A DNA stretch of 44,712 nucleotides from a virus: positions 1 to 44,712 of IMG/VR virus record IMGVR_UViG_3300031576_000106; one strand, 5' to 3'. Below the pieces are notes generated by a model. It was not told the DNA's origin, made no database searches, and was given only the letters and a program-made list of their open reading frames with translations. The translations under genes were made by a program, and so were the position numbers. Positions 12,577 through 20,434 of this stretch are shown here, piece after piece. Each line of letters begins with the position of its first letter. Position 1 is the first letter of the stretch.

Positions 12577-13160
12577 TGATCCCTCGCAAATCCGTCTGCG
12601 GATTTTCTGCGTTCGTGTTCAGCGACGTTTTCCGCCGCCACGATCTGATCGGTTCGACACGATCTCCCCGGACCTCCGGGAGCGTAGTACGCATACGGCT
12701 GGTCTGGCTGGCGCTGCATTCGATCAAGAACCAGGGCTTCGATCGTGCGCATGTCGTGGATGCCGGTTTTCCACAGCCAGCCGCCGAAAGTCATCAGCGC
12801 ACGCCTCACCCGCGCGTTGTCGAACCGAATCAAGAACCTCCACAGGCGATCGGCTTCAAACTGGCGCGCTCGAGGAGCCGGTTTCGGAAACGACATTTTT
12901 TTCGCGAGCCTCCCGACGATTAGCCTCACGGGATCATCCTCGTGTTCCAACTCGTGGCAGCGCCTGCACAGCGTGATTAAGGCGTCGTCGGGGTAGTCCC
13001 ACGGGTCTCGGTCTGCCTCATATCGCAGGTGGTGGACCTGGATCGTTCCCCCTCCCCCCTCGCACTGCTGGCACGTGAACTTGTCGCGCTCGAGAATCTC
13101 CAGGCGCCGAAGTTTCCAGCGCACGTCCTCCAGCTTGGCGGCGTACTGCTCGGCGTTCAC
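12573..13160 (-). CDS. HNH endonuclease family protein (195 aa)
   Basis: The first 70 residues are a canonical HNH module: LEILERDKFTCQQCEGG (Cys30, Cys33), QVHHLRY (His43-His44), DYPDDALITLCRRCHELEH (Cys65, Cys68, His69). The C-terminal 120 residues are helical and basic (FPKPAPRARQFEADRLWRFLIRF ...) and not assigned. GTG 13160 lies behind GGAGAC and overlaps the stop of the replication-like gene. Nicking or cleavage of DNA in replication or recombination is the likely role. Confidence 0.8.
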   Translation of the reverse strand: MNAEQYAAKLEDVRWKLRRLEILERDKFTCQQCEGGGGTIQVHHLRYEADRDPWDYPDDALITLCRRCHELEHEDDPVRLIVGRLAKKMSFPKPAPRARQFEADRLWRFLIRFDNARVRRALMTFGGWLWKTGIHDMRTIEALVLDRMQRQPDQPYAYYAPGGPGRSCRTDQIVAAENVAEHERRKSADGFARDQ

Positions 13161-13747
13161 GCGGTGTCTCCTTCGTCGCCGTTTTTCGGTGCGCGTAGCG
13201 CGCGAGAAGGCTCGCGCAAGGGGAAGGGTTGGGGCCGTGCCTTTGACTTTGACTCTTCTGTTCTTTCAGAGGCAGAGGCAGAGGCAGGGCCTGGCATTCG
13301 CAGGCATTCCTGCTGGCATTCTGCATGAGCATTAACCCCTTTTCTCCAGCGAGATTGCGCCGCCCGCCTGGCAAGATCAGACCTTTGCTCTGGGGTAAGC
13401 CTCCGCATGCGTTCCGTACCGCCCCGCATCGAATCCGCATACCTTCTTCGTTGCTCTCTACGGCTGTAAACCGTTCTCATTTGTACCCATACGCCATCAT
13501 GAAGGATGCGGAAGCAGGCAGAATGTGCATCGCGGGCTAGCATCCATTCCGCATCGGAGTATCCCATCCAGCATTTCCATTGGCTTTCTGTGGCAATTCC
13601 GGGCGTTTTGGTCATCAGGGAGCAGCACCAAGCCCAGTGGTAACGACCACGCTGATCCCAGGTGAGCGCCAGGACGTCTGGGTCGGCCATCCAGTCGCGG
13701 GGATACCACTGGACCGACGGGGCGCGGTCAGCGGCTGGCATCCGCAT
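13157..13747 (-). CDS. DUF1376-like phage replication protein (196 aa)
   Basis: Residues 11-50 read SVQWYPRDWMADPDVLALTW followed by RGRYHWAWCCSL, the pattern of the DUF1376/YdaU-type N-terminal domain of phage replication proteins (PxYQWYPRDWLSD...RGAYH). The C-terminal half is serine-rich and charged, which could be a linker or a partner-binding tail. ATG 13747 overlaps csrA by 20 bp; ATG 13741 has the better spaced GGGAG. Probably acts at replication initiation, though no helicase loader was recognised nearby. Confidence 0.65.
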   Translation of the reverse strand: MRMPAADRAPSVQWYPRDWMADPDVLALTWDQRGRYHWAWCCSLMTKTPGIATESQWKCWMGYSDAEWMLARDAHSACFRILHDGVWVQMRTVYSRREQRRRYADSMRGGTERMRRLTPEQRSDLARRAAQSRWRKGVNAHAECQQECLRMPGPASASASERTEESKSKARPQPFPLREPSRALRAPKNGDEGDTA

Positions 13748-13928
13748 GCTCCCGATTCTGCTGGGCCTCGAGGTGGCTCTCCAGCGGGAACTTGTCGCGG
13801 CTCACGGCAATCGTCGGGTCGCACTCGAAGCCCAGTTGCACGTGATTTCCACGCACCGCCCGCACCGTCACCCGGAATCCGCGGCCCACATACGCACCTT
13901 CGCCGGGTTTGAAACCGAGCACCAGCAT
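13728..13928 (-). CDS. csrA: CsrA/RsmA family RNA-binding regulator (66 aa)
   Basis: MLVLGFKPGEGAYVGRGF, then VRGNHVQLGFECDPTIAVSRDKF, follows the CsrA fold closely: MLVLxRKxGE start, IRGxxVRLGI core and VxRxE near residue 44. Arg44, needed for RNA binding in E. coli CsrA, is present and Leu4 is kept. Residues 48-66 form a short polar tail, as in other CsrAs. ATG 13928 follows GGAGG at 5 bases, and its leader is rich in GGA. CsrA dimers bind GGA motifs in mRNA leaders and block or alter translation. In a phage it could redirect host carbon or motility control, or regulate phage mRNAs. First clear gene of the leftward operon. Confidence 0.85.
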   Translation of the reverse strand: MLVLGFKPGEGAYVGRGFRVTVRAVRGNHVQLGFECDPTIAVSRDKFPLESHLEAQQNREHADASR

Positions 13929-14115
13929 CCTTGCCTCCGCTGGTCTCTCCTCGGGAGGAGGCGCGAGCGCCAGGAGTTGCGGGCGCCCCGCCGGGCAGGA
14001 GCCCTGGTGAGGAACCGCACCGGCTGCGCCCCCACCGCGGGGGAGACTTTGGGCCCGGGGATGTCGGCGAGGGCCCACCAGGGCTCATCGTCCACGGGCG
14101 TGAACGTCTGCCGAC
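13929..14115 (-). other. csrA leader region
   Basis: About 180 bases between the predicted minus-strand start near 14108 and csrA. A frame from GTG 14098 (VDDEPWWALADIPGPKV...) stays open to 13868 and overlaps csrA by about 60 bases; it might be a real small gene but has no good ribosome site. Otherwise a long, GC-rich untranslated leader with several GGA motifs close to the csrA start. Confidence 0.4.
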
Positions 14116-14145
14116 AGTGTGGGCCCGATCGAGGCTCAGCGTCAA
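14116..14145 (-). promoter_or_regulatory. Leftward promoter of the csrA operon
   Basis: On the minus strand -35 TTGACG (14145-14140), 18-bp spacer ending in GGGCC, -10 CACACT (14121-14116). It mirrors the rightward promoter at 14161-14190, which has the same -35 and spacer length. Confidence 0.5.
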
Positions 14146-14166
14146 GACCTGTTTTTGGCCTTGACG
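14140..14166. repeat. Inverted repeat made of two back-to-back -35 boxes
   Basis: CGTCAAG (14140-14146) and CTTGACG (14160-14166) are perfect inverted arms with a T5-containing 13-base centre. Each arm is the -35 box of one of the divergent promoters, so one protein bound here could control both directions. Confidence 0.6.
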
Positions 14167-14190
14167 GAACCGGGCTCGCGGGCACAGATT
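14161..14190 (+). promoter_or_regulatory. Rightward promoter of the virion operon
   Basis: TTGACG (14161-14166), 18-bp spacer ending in GCGGGCA, -10 CAGATT (14185-14190). The stretch GCGGGCACAGAnT recurs at the promoter at 39021-39049. Predicted start is at or just before ATG 14197, so the first mRNA would be almost leaderless. Confidence 0.55.
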
Positions 14191-14196
14191 GCAGCC

Positions 14197-14325
14197 ATGA
14201 ACTTCATCCCCCTCCCGGTCGTGGGCGGACCGGCGGACCGGGCCACCCATGAGGACGCGCCCCGCACGTTCTACAAGTATGAACCTGGGAATATCAACGC
14301 AGTATCAACCGAGCGGAGACCGTGA
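14197..14325 (+). CDS. Small protein at the head of the virion operon (42 aa)
   Basis: ATG 14197 lies 7 bases after the predicted -10 box, so translation would be leaderless or nearly so. Reads MNFIPLPVVGGPADRATHED... and ends at TGA 14323-14325, sharing one base with the next ATG. Not recognised; may be real because of its place. Confidence 0.4.
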   Translation: MNFIPLPVVGGPADRATHEDAPRTFYKYEPGNINAVSTERRP

Positions 14326-14603
14326 TGACCGAAACGCAGCACAAGCAAGATGCCCCGCCGCTCGATCCGTCCCCCCCCAAGGAGCACCCGATCGTGCCGC
14401 GGCCGCGCACCGGAGACCCGATCGTCTACACCGACTACAGCGGCAAGCAACGGCTCGCGCACGTCACCGCCTGGCACGAGGGTCGGACCGGAAGATGTAC
14501 CTTGGTGGCGTTCGGAACCGAGCGCGGCGACGAGGCCGCCACGCTCTACTACGACGTCACGTTCAACGCCGTGCCCGCCTCGAACACCTGGAGACCCGCA
14601 TGA
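14325..14603 (+). CDS. Unknown protein with SH3-like N-terminal pattern (92 aa)
   Basis: ATG 14325 has GGAG 8 bases upstream. After a proline-rich start comes GDPIVYTDYSGKQRLAHVTAWHEGRTGRCTLVAFG, a small beta-barrel-like pattern often seen in tiny phage proteins next to terminase genes. Function unknown. Confidence 0.55.
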   Translation: MTETQHKQDAPPLDPSPPKEHPIVPRPRTGDPIVYTDYSGKQRLAHVTAWHEGRTGRCTLVAFGTERGDEAATLYYDVTFNAVPASNTWRPA

Positions 14604-14815
14604 ACGTTCGCATCGTGGTAGGAGATCAGGTCACGCTCGCCGACACGCTGCGGCTCGAGGGTGACGAGGAGTCCGGTCGTATCGTATGCTCGGCGGGTGG
14701 TGGGCCGGAACAGGCGATCCCGTTTGCCGGCAAGCCGGTGCTCGCGCTCGAGCGCAACGACGGCACGCTGCTCGTTTCGGCTGTGCCGCTCGACGGCGAA
14801 GTCACCCAGCCGTAG
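14600..14815 (+). CDS. Unknown beta-rich protein (71 aa)
   Basis: ATG 14600 overlaps the previous stop (ATGA). MNVRIVVGDQVTLADTLRLEGDE ... PFAGKPVLALERNDGTLLVSAVPL is strand-rich. Not recognised. Upstream of the terminase. Confidence 0.5.
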   Translation: MNVRIVVGDQVTLADTLRLEGDEESGRIVCSAGGGPEQAIPFAGKPVLALERNDGTLLVSAVPLDGEVTQP

Positions 14816-14832
14816 CCAGGCGAGCGTGCGAG

Positions 14833-15276
14833 GTGCTTCTACAACCGCGCGAGCTGGAGGCTGGCGAAGTGTTTTGCCTCGATCACGGCATCCGGGCGCG
14901 CGTGGATGACCAGGGCCGGCCATCGCTGACGGGTGGCTGCGAGGCATGCCGTGATGAGCTGACCAGCGGGGCCTCGGTGGGCTGCCCCGATCACGGCATC
15001 CAGCCCACCGACGAGCAGGGCGGGTGCCCGGTGTGCCGCGTTCTCAAGGGAGCGATCACCGGGAGGACGAAGCCTCCACCGGGCCCCGATGATGAGGACG
15101 ACGACGACGAGGATTTCGACGACCAACCGCTGTCGCGGAACGGCGCGCCGGGCGAGGACGCGATGGGACCCAGCACCTCCGATCCCCCCTCTCCCGCCGC
15201 CGATCCGCAGATCGACCCCCTGATGCGCGCCGCCGCGATCCGCGCCGCCGCTTCTCTCCGTGACCCCCAAGGGTAG
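14833..15276 (+). CDS. Zinc-binding acidic protein (147 aa)
   Basis: CLDHG, CEACRDE, CPDHG and CPVCR give four Cys/His pairs, two related zinc sites (CLDHGI...CEACRD and CPDHGI...CPVCRV look like a tandem duplication). A strongly acidic run (DDEDDDDEDFDD) follows, then an alanine-rich tail. Start GTG 14833 is the best available, with a weak ribosome site. It stands where small terminase genes often lie, but I see no helix-turn-helix, so that role is not claimed. Confidence 0.5.
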   Translation: MLLQPRELEAGEVFCLDHGIRARVDDQGRPSLTGGCEACRDELTSGASVGCPDHGIQPTDEQGGCPVCRVLKGAITGRTKPPPGPDDEDDDDEDFDDQPLSRNGAPGEDAMGPSTSDPPSPAADPQIDPLMRAAAIRAAASLRDPQG

Positions 15277-15284
15277 GCGCCAGC

Positions 15285-15632
15285 ATGGTAATCTGGTCCC
15301 TCGTAGCGCTCGCTTCACTGGTGCTCGCGGCTCTCGCGGCGGTCGCCGGTTTCGTCCTCGGACGCTGGGTCGAAATCCGATCGTCCCAGGCGACTCTATC
15401 CGCGATCGACCAGACCAGCCGGGCCCTCTCGATGACTATGAAGGCGGCGGCCGAAGCGCTGACGACCGAGACCAGGCTGACGAACCTTGAGCAGATCCTC
15501 ATCGACGCCGAGCGGAAGGACGAGAAGCGTTGGGAGCAACTGATGGCGCTGATCCCGGGATACGTCCGCGAGCGACCGATCCGGACTGGCCCCAGCTCGA
15601 GGGCGCCGATGCCGACCTTCCGAAGCCAGTAA
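15285..15632 (+). CDS. Membrane-anchored coiled-coil protein (115 aa)
   Basis: An N-terminal transmembrane segment (IWSLVALASLVLAALAAVAGFVLG) is followed by a long amphipathic helix (TLSAIDQTSRALSMTMKAAAEALTTETRLTNLEQILIDAERKDEKRWEQ). ATG 15285 follows GGGTAGG. It overlaps the terminase N-terminal frame by 103 bp. Unknown role; membrane protein next to packaging genes is unusual. Confidence 0.6.
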   Translation: MVIWSLVALASLVLAALAAVAGFVLGRWVEIRSSQATLSAIDQTSRALSMTMKAAAEALTTETRLTNLEQILIDAERKDEKRWEQLMALIPGYVRERPIRTGPSSRAPMPTFRSQ

Positions 15633-17491
15633 GGCGCCCGGGCGCCAAGAAGGGCGTCAAGTTCCCCAACCGCAAGCGTAAGACGCTCGTCTTCCAGACC
15701 CGCGGCAAGAGCCCGCGCTCCCCAATCGAAGCGCAGCCCGCGAAGCCCCCCAAGGACGAGCTCCACCTCAGCCGATTCCGTGAGGACTTCGACTTCTACG
15801 CCCCGCATGTGCTGCGCATCCTGCCGATGGACCGCGAGTGGATGCCGCTGCGCTTCAACCCCGCCCAGCTCCTGCTTCATCGCGCGCTCGAGCGCCAGCG
15901 CGTCCAGGGCCTGCCGATGCGCGCGATCGTATTGAAAAGCCGACAGACCGGCATCTCGACCTACGTGCAGGCGCGGGGCTTCCACACCTGTCACATGCGC
16001 GAGGGCCGCAAGTTTCTGACGCTCGCGCACAAGCTGGAGTCGGCGAAGCACCTCTTCGATATGTCGCGCGGCTTCCACGACCATCTACCCAAGCAGGGGG
16101 TGCTCTCCGACCGCAAGCGCATCGCCAATCGACGCGAGATCCAGTTCGATAACGGATCAACAATCCAGGTCGAAGTCGTCGGCGAGGTCCGCAGCTACAC
16201 CTGTGACGTACTTCACCTCAGCGAGACGGCGTTCTGGCTTGAGCCACAGAAGACCATGCGCTCGATCCGGCAGACCGTGCCGCGGCGCCCCAACACCATC
16301 GTGGTGATTGAATCGACGCCGAACGGGCTCAACTATTTCCATGATCTCTGGGTGCGCGCGGTGCGCGGCAAGAGCGGCTACGCGCCGGTCTTCATCGCCT
16401 GGTTCAACGACACCGAATCCCTGACCGTCGATCCCTGGTTCACCGAGAACGATCTTGACCCCGAGGAGCGACGGCTCATGGATCAATTCGGGGTCACGCT
16501 CCGGCAGCTCGCGTGGCGGCGGATGAAGATCGAAGACGACTGCGACGGCGACCTCGACGCCTTCAACCAGGAGTTTCCGAGCGACCCGGAGACCTGCTTT
16601 TTGAGCAGCAGTCGGCCAGTGTTCGACACCGACGGGATGGCGTTTCAGACCGCTAACATGATCCCCGACGAAGACCTGGAGACCAAGGAAATCTCCTGGT
16701 CGGTGAGCGAGAGCAAGCCGGTGATCGAAACGGTGCGAAAGGGCCGGCTCGTGATCTTCGATAACCACCCGATTCCGCGGCACTCGTACATCCTCGGCAT
16801 CGACCCGTCGGAGGGCGATGCGCAGTCGGATCGTTCGCCGATTGCGGTGCTGGATCAGATGACCCTCGCCTTCGCCGGCTTCTGGGTCGGTCGTGCCCCG
16901 CCCGACCTTCTGGCTCGTCACGCCTTCGCGATGGGGCACCTCTTCAACGAGGGACAGCTCATCTGGGAGGCGAACCTTCACGGCGGCTCCTTCGGCCTCG
17001 CGATCCAGGAGCTGGGCTACTTCAACATCTGGATGCGCCGCGTGAACTCGGACACCGTCGCGGGTCGGATCACCGACAAGCCCGGATACATGAACACTCG
17101 GAAGTCGCGTGCCATCCTCTACGACACCATGCGGAAGTTCATCCGCGAGCGGATCTCGGCGGTTCGCCATCCGGAACTGGTCTCTGAGCTGGGGACCTTG
17201 ATCTTCGATGGCGACCAGCCGCGCGCGCAGCGGGGCTACCTGGACGATCTGGTGGTGGCGGCCGCGCTCTGTCTGGTGGCGCACCGGGGCGCGGCCGACG
17301 CGCCGCTTGAGCCGCTGCCGATGGAGACGTTGCGCGCCGCGCACGCGCGCGTGGCCTGGAAGCTCGAGATCGGCCACAAGCTCCGGCCCGACGACATCGC
17401 CGATCCGAACGTGACATGCGAGGACATTGAGAAGTACGATGAGCTGATGGAGCGCAGAGAGCGCCGCGCTCGACGTCGGGCCATGACGTAG
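15530..17491 (+). CDS. terL: Terminase large subunit (653 aa)
   Basis: The ATP-driven packaging motor and nuclease. ATPase: Walker A-like KSRQTGIST near residue 135 and Walker B with catalytic glutamate in VLHLSETAFW near 226. Nuclease: GIDPSEGDAQSD near 420, with further acidic residues in the C-terminal part including YLDDLVVAAAL. N-terminal homology begins at FREDFDFYAPHVLRI; the 80 residues before it are basic and proline-rich. The only upstream start in frame is TTG 15530, overlapping the previous gene by 103 bp, so the real start may be a non-standard codon further down. Length is normal or slightly long. Confidence 0.85.
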   Translation: MGATDGADPGIRPRATDPDWPQLEGADADLPKPVRRPGAKKGVKFPNRKRKTLVFQTRGKSPRSPIEAQPAKPPKDELHLSRFREDFDFYAPHVLRILPMDREWMPLRFNPAQLLLHRALERQRVQGLPMRAIVLKSRQTGISTYVQARGFHTCHMREGRKFLTLAHKLESAKHLFDMSRGFHDHLPKQGVLSDRKRIANRREIQFDNGSTIQVEVVGEVRSYTCDVLHLSETAFWLEPQKTMRSIRQTVPRRPNTIVVIESTPNGLNYFHDLWVRAVRGKSGYAPVFIAWFNDTESLTVDPWFTENDLDPEERRLMDQFGVTLRQLAWRRMKIEDDCDGDLDAFNQEFPSDPETCFLSSSRPVFDTDGMAFQTANMIPDEDLETKEISWSVSESKPVIETVRKGRLVIFDNHPIPRHSYILGIDPSEGDAQSDRSPIAVLDQMTLAFAGFWVGRAPPDLLARHAFAMGHLFNEGQLIWEANLHGGSFGLAIQELGYFNIWMRRVNSDTVAGRITDKPGYMNTRKSRAILYDTMRKFIRERISAVRHPELVSELGTLIFDGDQPRAQRGYLDDLVVAAALCLVAHRGAADAPLEPLPMETLRAAHARVAWKLEIGHKLRPDDIADPNVTCEDIEKYDELMERRERRARRRAMT

Positions 17492-17500
17492 GAGGGTGCC

Positions 17501-17605
17501 GTGAAGTTCGGGCGTCCCGAGGTTTCGCTGGCGGCACAGGTGGCGCTCCTGATCCTGGCCGCCGTGGCGATCTCACGACTCGCGAGGTGCGTGCTGTGGC
17601 CCTGA
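17501..17605 (+). CDS. Tiny transmembrane protein (34 aa)
   Basis: GTG 17501 has a strong AGGAGGG upstream. Product VKFGRPEVSLAAQVALLILAAVAISRLARCVLWP has one membrane helix (AAQVALLILAAVAI). The stop shares a base with the next ATG (TGATG), so it is part of the coupled chain. Function unknown. Confidence 0.6.
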   Translation: MKFGRPEVSLAAQVALLILAAVAISRLARCVLWP

Positions 17606-17835
17606 TGTTCGATCCGAGAACCATGATCGACCTCTCGCTCCGCGAAGAGGGGCGCTGCGAGTGCTTCTACTGCGGCGAGCTGGACGAGGTGAAGAACATG
17701 CTCATGATCGAAGAGCAGGACTACGTCCGACTCCGCTTCCACGCCCGCTGCGCCAACGGCCGCACGCCACACCAGATTTACCAGGACTACCTGCGCGCGC
17801 GCACCGACGTGCTGCTCCAGCAGCGGAATCGCTGA
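17605..17835 (+). CDS. Zinc-knuckle protein (76 aa)
   Basis: ATG 17605 overlaps the previous stop. CECFYCGEL followed by HARC suggests one zinc site. C-terminal helix with YQDYLRARTDVLLQQ. Not recognised; couples to the next gene by TGATG. Confidence 0.5.
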   Translation: MFDPRTMIDLSLREEGRCECFYCGELDEVKNMLMIEEQDYVRLRFHARCANGRTPHQIYQDYLRARTDVLLQQRNR

Positions 17836-18161
17836 TGCTCGATCGCGTTGCCTTCTACGAGTGCGCTCAGGAGGGCCACCTGCTGCGGCACCAGGGCGAG
17901 CCGCACCCGGAGACGATCGTGTGCTGGGCCTGCGGCTCGCGCGCCACGCGCACCGACTTCCGGCCGGCCCAGGTGCTCGGCTGCCTGCGGCCCGAGATCA
18001 CGCCGCACCACAACCTCTCGTTCGGGCGTACGGTCTACACCCGCAAGCACCTCGAACACCTCCAGGCGAAGCACGGCACCACCGACTACTCCCCCGCCTC
18101 CCACCAGCCGGTGCCCACCTGGTTCGACAGCGGCAAGACGCCGACGGGTCTCGGGGGCTGA
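17835..18161 (+). CDS. Unknown zinc-binding protein upstream of portal (108 aa)
   Basis: YECAQEGHLLRHQG ... IVCWACGSRATRTDF forms a four-ligand Cys/His site, then a His/Pro-rich C-terminus (ITPHHNLSFGRTVYTRKHLEHLQAKHGTTDYSP). TGATG overlaps at both ends. Function unknown. Confidence 0.5.
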   Translation: MLDRVAFYECAQEGHLLRHQGEPHPETIVCWACGSRATRTDFRPAQVLGCLRPEITPHHNLSFGRTVYTRKHLEHLQAKHGTTDYSPASHQPVPTWFDSGKTPTGLGG

Positions 18162-19933
18162 TGCCGCGTTTCGAGGCGGTCGAGCGGATCGCAATCTCCG
18201 AGCCCCCGTGGCCGGGCGGCTGGAAACGCGACCAGGACGTGCTCGCCTTCGTCTCCAAGCTCTGGTACTCGAGCTTCCGCTCGATGATGCCCGAGCACGA
18301 CCGCATGACCCGGATGGAGCGCTACTACTCGGGCTTCCACTACAAGAGTGCCGCCGAAAACCGCGACAAGGAGATCACCAACGAGCCGTTTTCCATGATC
18401 GAGACCATCTGGCCGGAGCTGGTCCAGGGACGCCCGCGCCCGAAGATCGTGGCCGGTGCCGGCGTGCCGCTACAGATCGAGGCCGACCTCCAGGACTTCG
18501 CCGAATGGATCATGAACACCGATGGCTTCGACGCCTGCTTCCGCATGGGTACGCGCGAGCGCTCGAAACTGGGGTGGAACGCCGACCTGATCGTGTTCGA
18601 TCCGCGCACCGGCATGCCCTACCCCAAGAACTGGTGCAACTGGGACCTCTACCCCGATTTCACGGCGCGTCACGAGGACTCGTGGATGTTCTACTTCCTC
18701 GCCGGCCCGGTGCCGACGGCGCTCCTCCAGGCCATGTTCCCCGCCAAGCGCTCGTTGCTGAAACCCGATGGCTGGGTCTCGCCCAGCTACGACGCCCTGG
18801 TGCGGCCCTACGAGGAAGCGGCGAACGTCTCGGGCTTCGGTGACTCGATGCGCCAGGTGCCACACCTCGACCGCGAGACCGGCTTCGCCTTCCCGGTCCA
18901 CGAGTCGGTGATCCCAGGGACCAGCGGATTCCTGCCTTCAAGTCAGGGCACGGCCGCCCAAGGGAGCGGGCTCACCACCTTCCTGATCCAGCTTTTCTTC
19001 CGCGATCCGAGCTCTATGCCCGTGACCTACCGCGGCAAGCGCTTCGCCGAGGATGGTGAGAACTACAACTGGGACTTCGTGACCGTGCCCGAGCCGTGTT
19101 GCCAGAGCGGGTGGCGGGTGATCCAGTGCACCACCAACTGCCTGCTCGATATGGCACCGCTCGATCCCGCCTACTTCGGCCACCCGATCACGATCGGCCG
19201 GCGCTACGAGCAGGCGTTCCGCATGTTCGCCCCCGGAGACCTCGACCCGATCGTGTCGAAGGTGATGGGCCTGAATCGGCGCATCGACGCCTTGAACGAA
19301 GCCCTCGACTATCAGCGGGCACCGATCCTGATCGCCGACACCAACGCCGGCACCGACTTCGATCGCGAGATCGAGCCGGGCACGGTGATGCGCAAGCGCC
19401 AGGGCACCCAGGTCGATAGGATCGACTTCCGCGGCCCCTCCGAGTCGCAGTTCCTGATGGTCGCCAACACCTTGAACAGCATCGACCGGGTCGGCGGGGT
19501 GCACGATCCGACCCGCGGCAGGCGACCCACCGGGATCGAGTCCGGGGCGGCGATCGAGGCGCTCAAGAGCGCCGCCGACAGCCGGATCATGGGCAACGAG
19601 GGCGGCGTGTTCGCTCAATATTCGCTGCTCCTGAAGAAGCTGATGGTGGGTGCCGGCAAGAAGCTCAAGGCTCCGATCCGGGTCCGCGTTCCCTCCGGGC
19701 GCATTCTTGACCTTGACCCCGAAATCCTCATGAACGAGTATCAGGTCAGGTTCGAGGAGGGCAGCGGGCTCGAGTCGTCGCGTCAGCGGAAGAAGGACGA
19801 GATGCTCGCGCTCTACGAAAAGGGTCTGGCTCTGCCGCAGGAAGTGCGGGATGTCTTTGGACTCCGAACGCCGCTTCCGCCACCGCCAGCCGAGACACCA
19901 CCGCCGGGTGGAGCAGGAAACGCCAAGCAGTAG
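18161..19933 (+). CDS. Portal protein (590 aa)
   Basis: Forms the dodecameric ring at the packaging vertex. Its place directly after terminase, its length of 590 aa and its pattern support this: an N-terminal segment with PEHDRMTRMERYYSGFHYKSAAENRDKEI, EPFSMIETIWPELVQGRPRPKI (typical portal wing), central PVTYRGKRFAEDGENYNWDFV, then a long stem/crown helical part (DPIVSKVMGLNRRIDALNEALDYQRAPILI ... RPTGIESGAAIEALKSAADSRIMGNEG) resembling portal proteins of podovirus-like phages. A proline-rich tail ends the protein. ATG 18161 overlaps the previous stop (TGATG). Confidence 0.8.
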   Translation: MPRFEAVERIAISEPPWPGGWKRDQDVLAFVSKLWYSSFRSMMPEHDRMTRMERYYSGFHYKSAAENRDKEITNEPFSMIETIWPELVQGRPRPKIVAGAGVPLQIEADLQDFAEWIMNTDGFDACFRMGTRERSKLGWNADLIVFDPRTGMPYPKNWCNWDLYPDFTARHEDSWMFYFLAGPVPTALLQAMFPAKRSLLKPDGWVSPSYDALVRPYEEAANVSGFGDSMRQVPHLDRETGFAFPVHESVIPGTSGFLPSSQGTAAQGSGLTTFLIQLFFRDPSSMPVTYRGKRFAEDGENYNWDFVTVPEPCCQSGWRVIQCTTNCLLDMAPLDPAYFGHPITIGRRYEQAFRMFAPGDLDPIVSKVMGLNRRIDALNEALDYQRAPILIADTNAGTDFDREIEPGTVMRKRQGTQVDRIDFRGPSESQFLMVANTLNSIDRVGGVHDPTRGRRPTGIESGAAIEALKSAADSRIMGNEGGVFAQYSLLLKKLMVGAGKKLKAPIRVRVPSGRILDLDPEILMNEYQVRFEEGSGLESSRQRKKDEMLALYEKGLALPQEVRDVFGLRTPLPPPPAETPPPGGAGNAKQ

Positions 19934-19934
19934 C

Positions 19935-20108
19935 GTGGTTCAGCAGCAGGCTGCGGGGGCCGAACTCGATCGCCGTCGCCGCGGGCTCGGTCGAAGGAAG
20001 TTCGCTTCGATGACCACGGCTGATCTCCGCCATCTGGCTTCCACGCCCCATTCCGGGCTCCCCTACCGCGCGCGTGCCGCCCGCGCCATGCGAGGCAAGC
20101 GTGGCTGA
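19935..20108 (+). CDS. Small basic protein between portal and scaffold (57 aa)
   Basis: From GTG 19935 the product is VVQQQAAGAELDRRRRGLGRRKF..., very basic. An inner ATG 20010 has the better ribosome site (AAGGAAG) and would give 32 aa. Overlaps the next gene by 8 bp. Function unknown. Confidence 0.4.
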   Translation: MVQQQAAGAELDRRRRGLGRRKFASMTTADLRHLASTPHSGLPYRARAARAMRGKRG

Positions 20109-20424
20109 CAGCACCCTCACCCCCGCGGCCGAAGGGCCGTTCCCGATGTTCGCGCAGGGGCCGGTGGATCGTCCGGGGCCCGCTCGGGCGCAGAAACTCC
20201 AGCAGGCGCTTCAAGCGGTCGACGAGGTGGTGTTCGCCGACAACGTGCTGGATGAGCAGGAGCGGATGATCTTCACCGCCTGGCTCCACCAGTTCATGAT
20301 GCGCGCCCAGCAGCGGCAGCAAGCCGCCCAGGTGCCGCAGGAACCTTCCGCCGACCGCTACGCGACCACCGACTACGACATGTTCGGCGGCGCTGGCGGC
20401 ATGGCGAGACCCGAGTACCAATAG
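20101..20424 (+). CDS. Unknown helical head-region protein (107 aa)
   Basis: GTG 20101. Helical centre ARAQKLQQALQAVDEVVFADNVLDEQERMIFTAWLHQFMMRAQQRQQAAQ between flexible ends. Gene position between portal and scaffold suggests a head assembly factor, but no family was recognised. Confidence 0.55.
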   Translation: MADSTLTPAAEGPFPMFAQGPVDRPGPARAQKLQQALQAVDEVVFADNVLDEQERMIFTAWLHQFMMRAQQRQQAAQVPQEPSADRYATTDYDMFGGAGGMARPEYQ

Positions 20425-20434
20425 GAGACCGCCG

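Noticed and set aside
13868-14185. Minus-strand ORF upstream of csrA
   Set aside because: Would overlap csrA by about 60 bases, lacks a ribosome site and ends in a segment that is out of frame with csrA; kept only as a possibility in the leader entry.
14833-15632. Small terminase subunit
   Set aside because: Genes at 14833 and 15285 lie where terS often is, but one is a zinc/acidic protein and the other a membrane protein; no helix-turn-helix was found.
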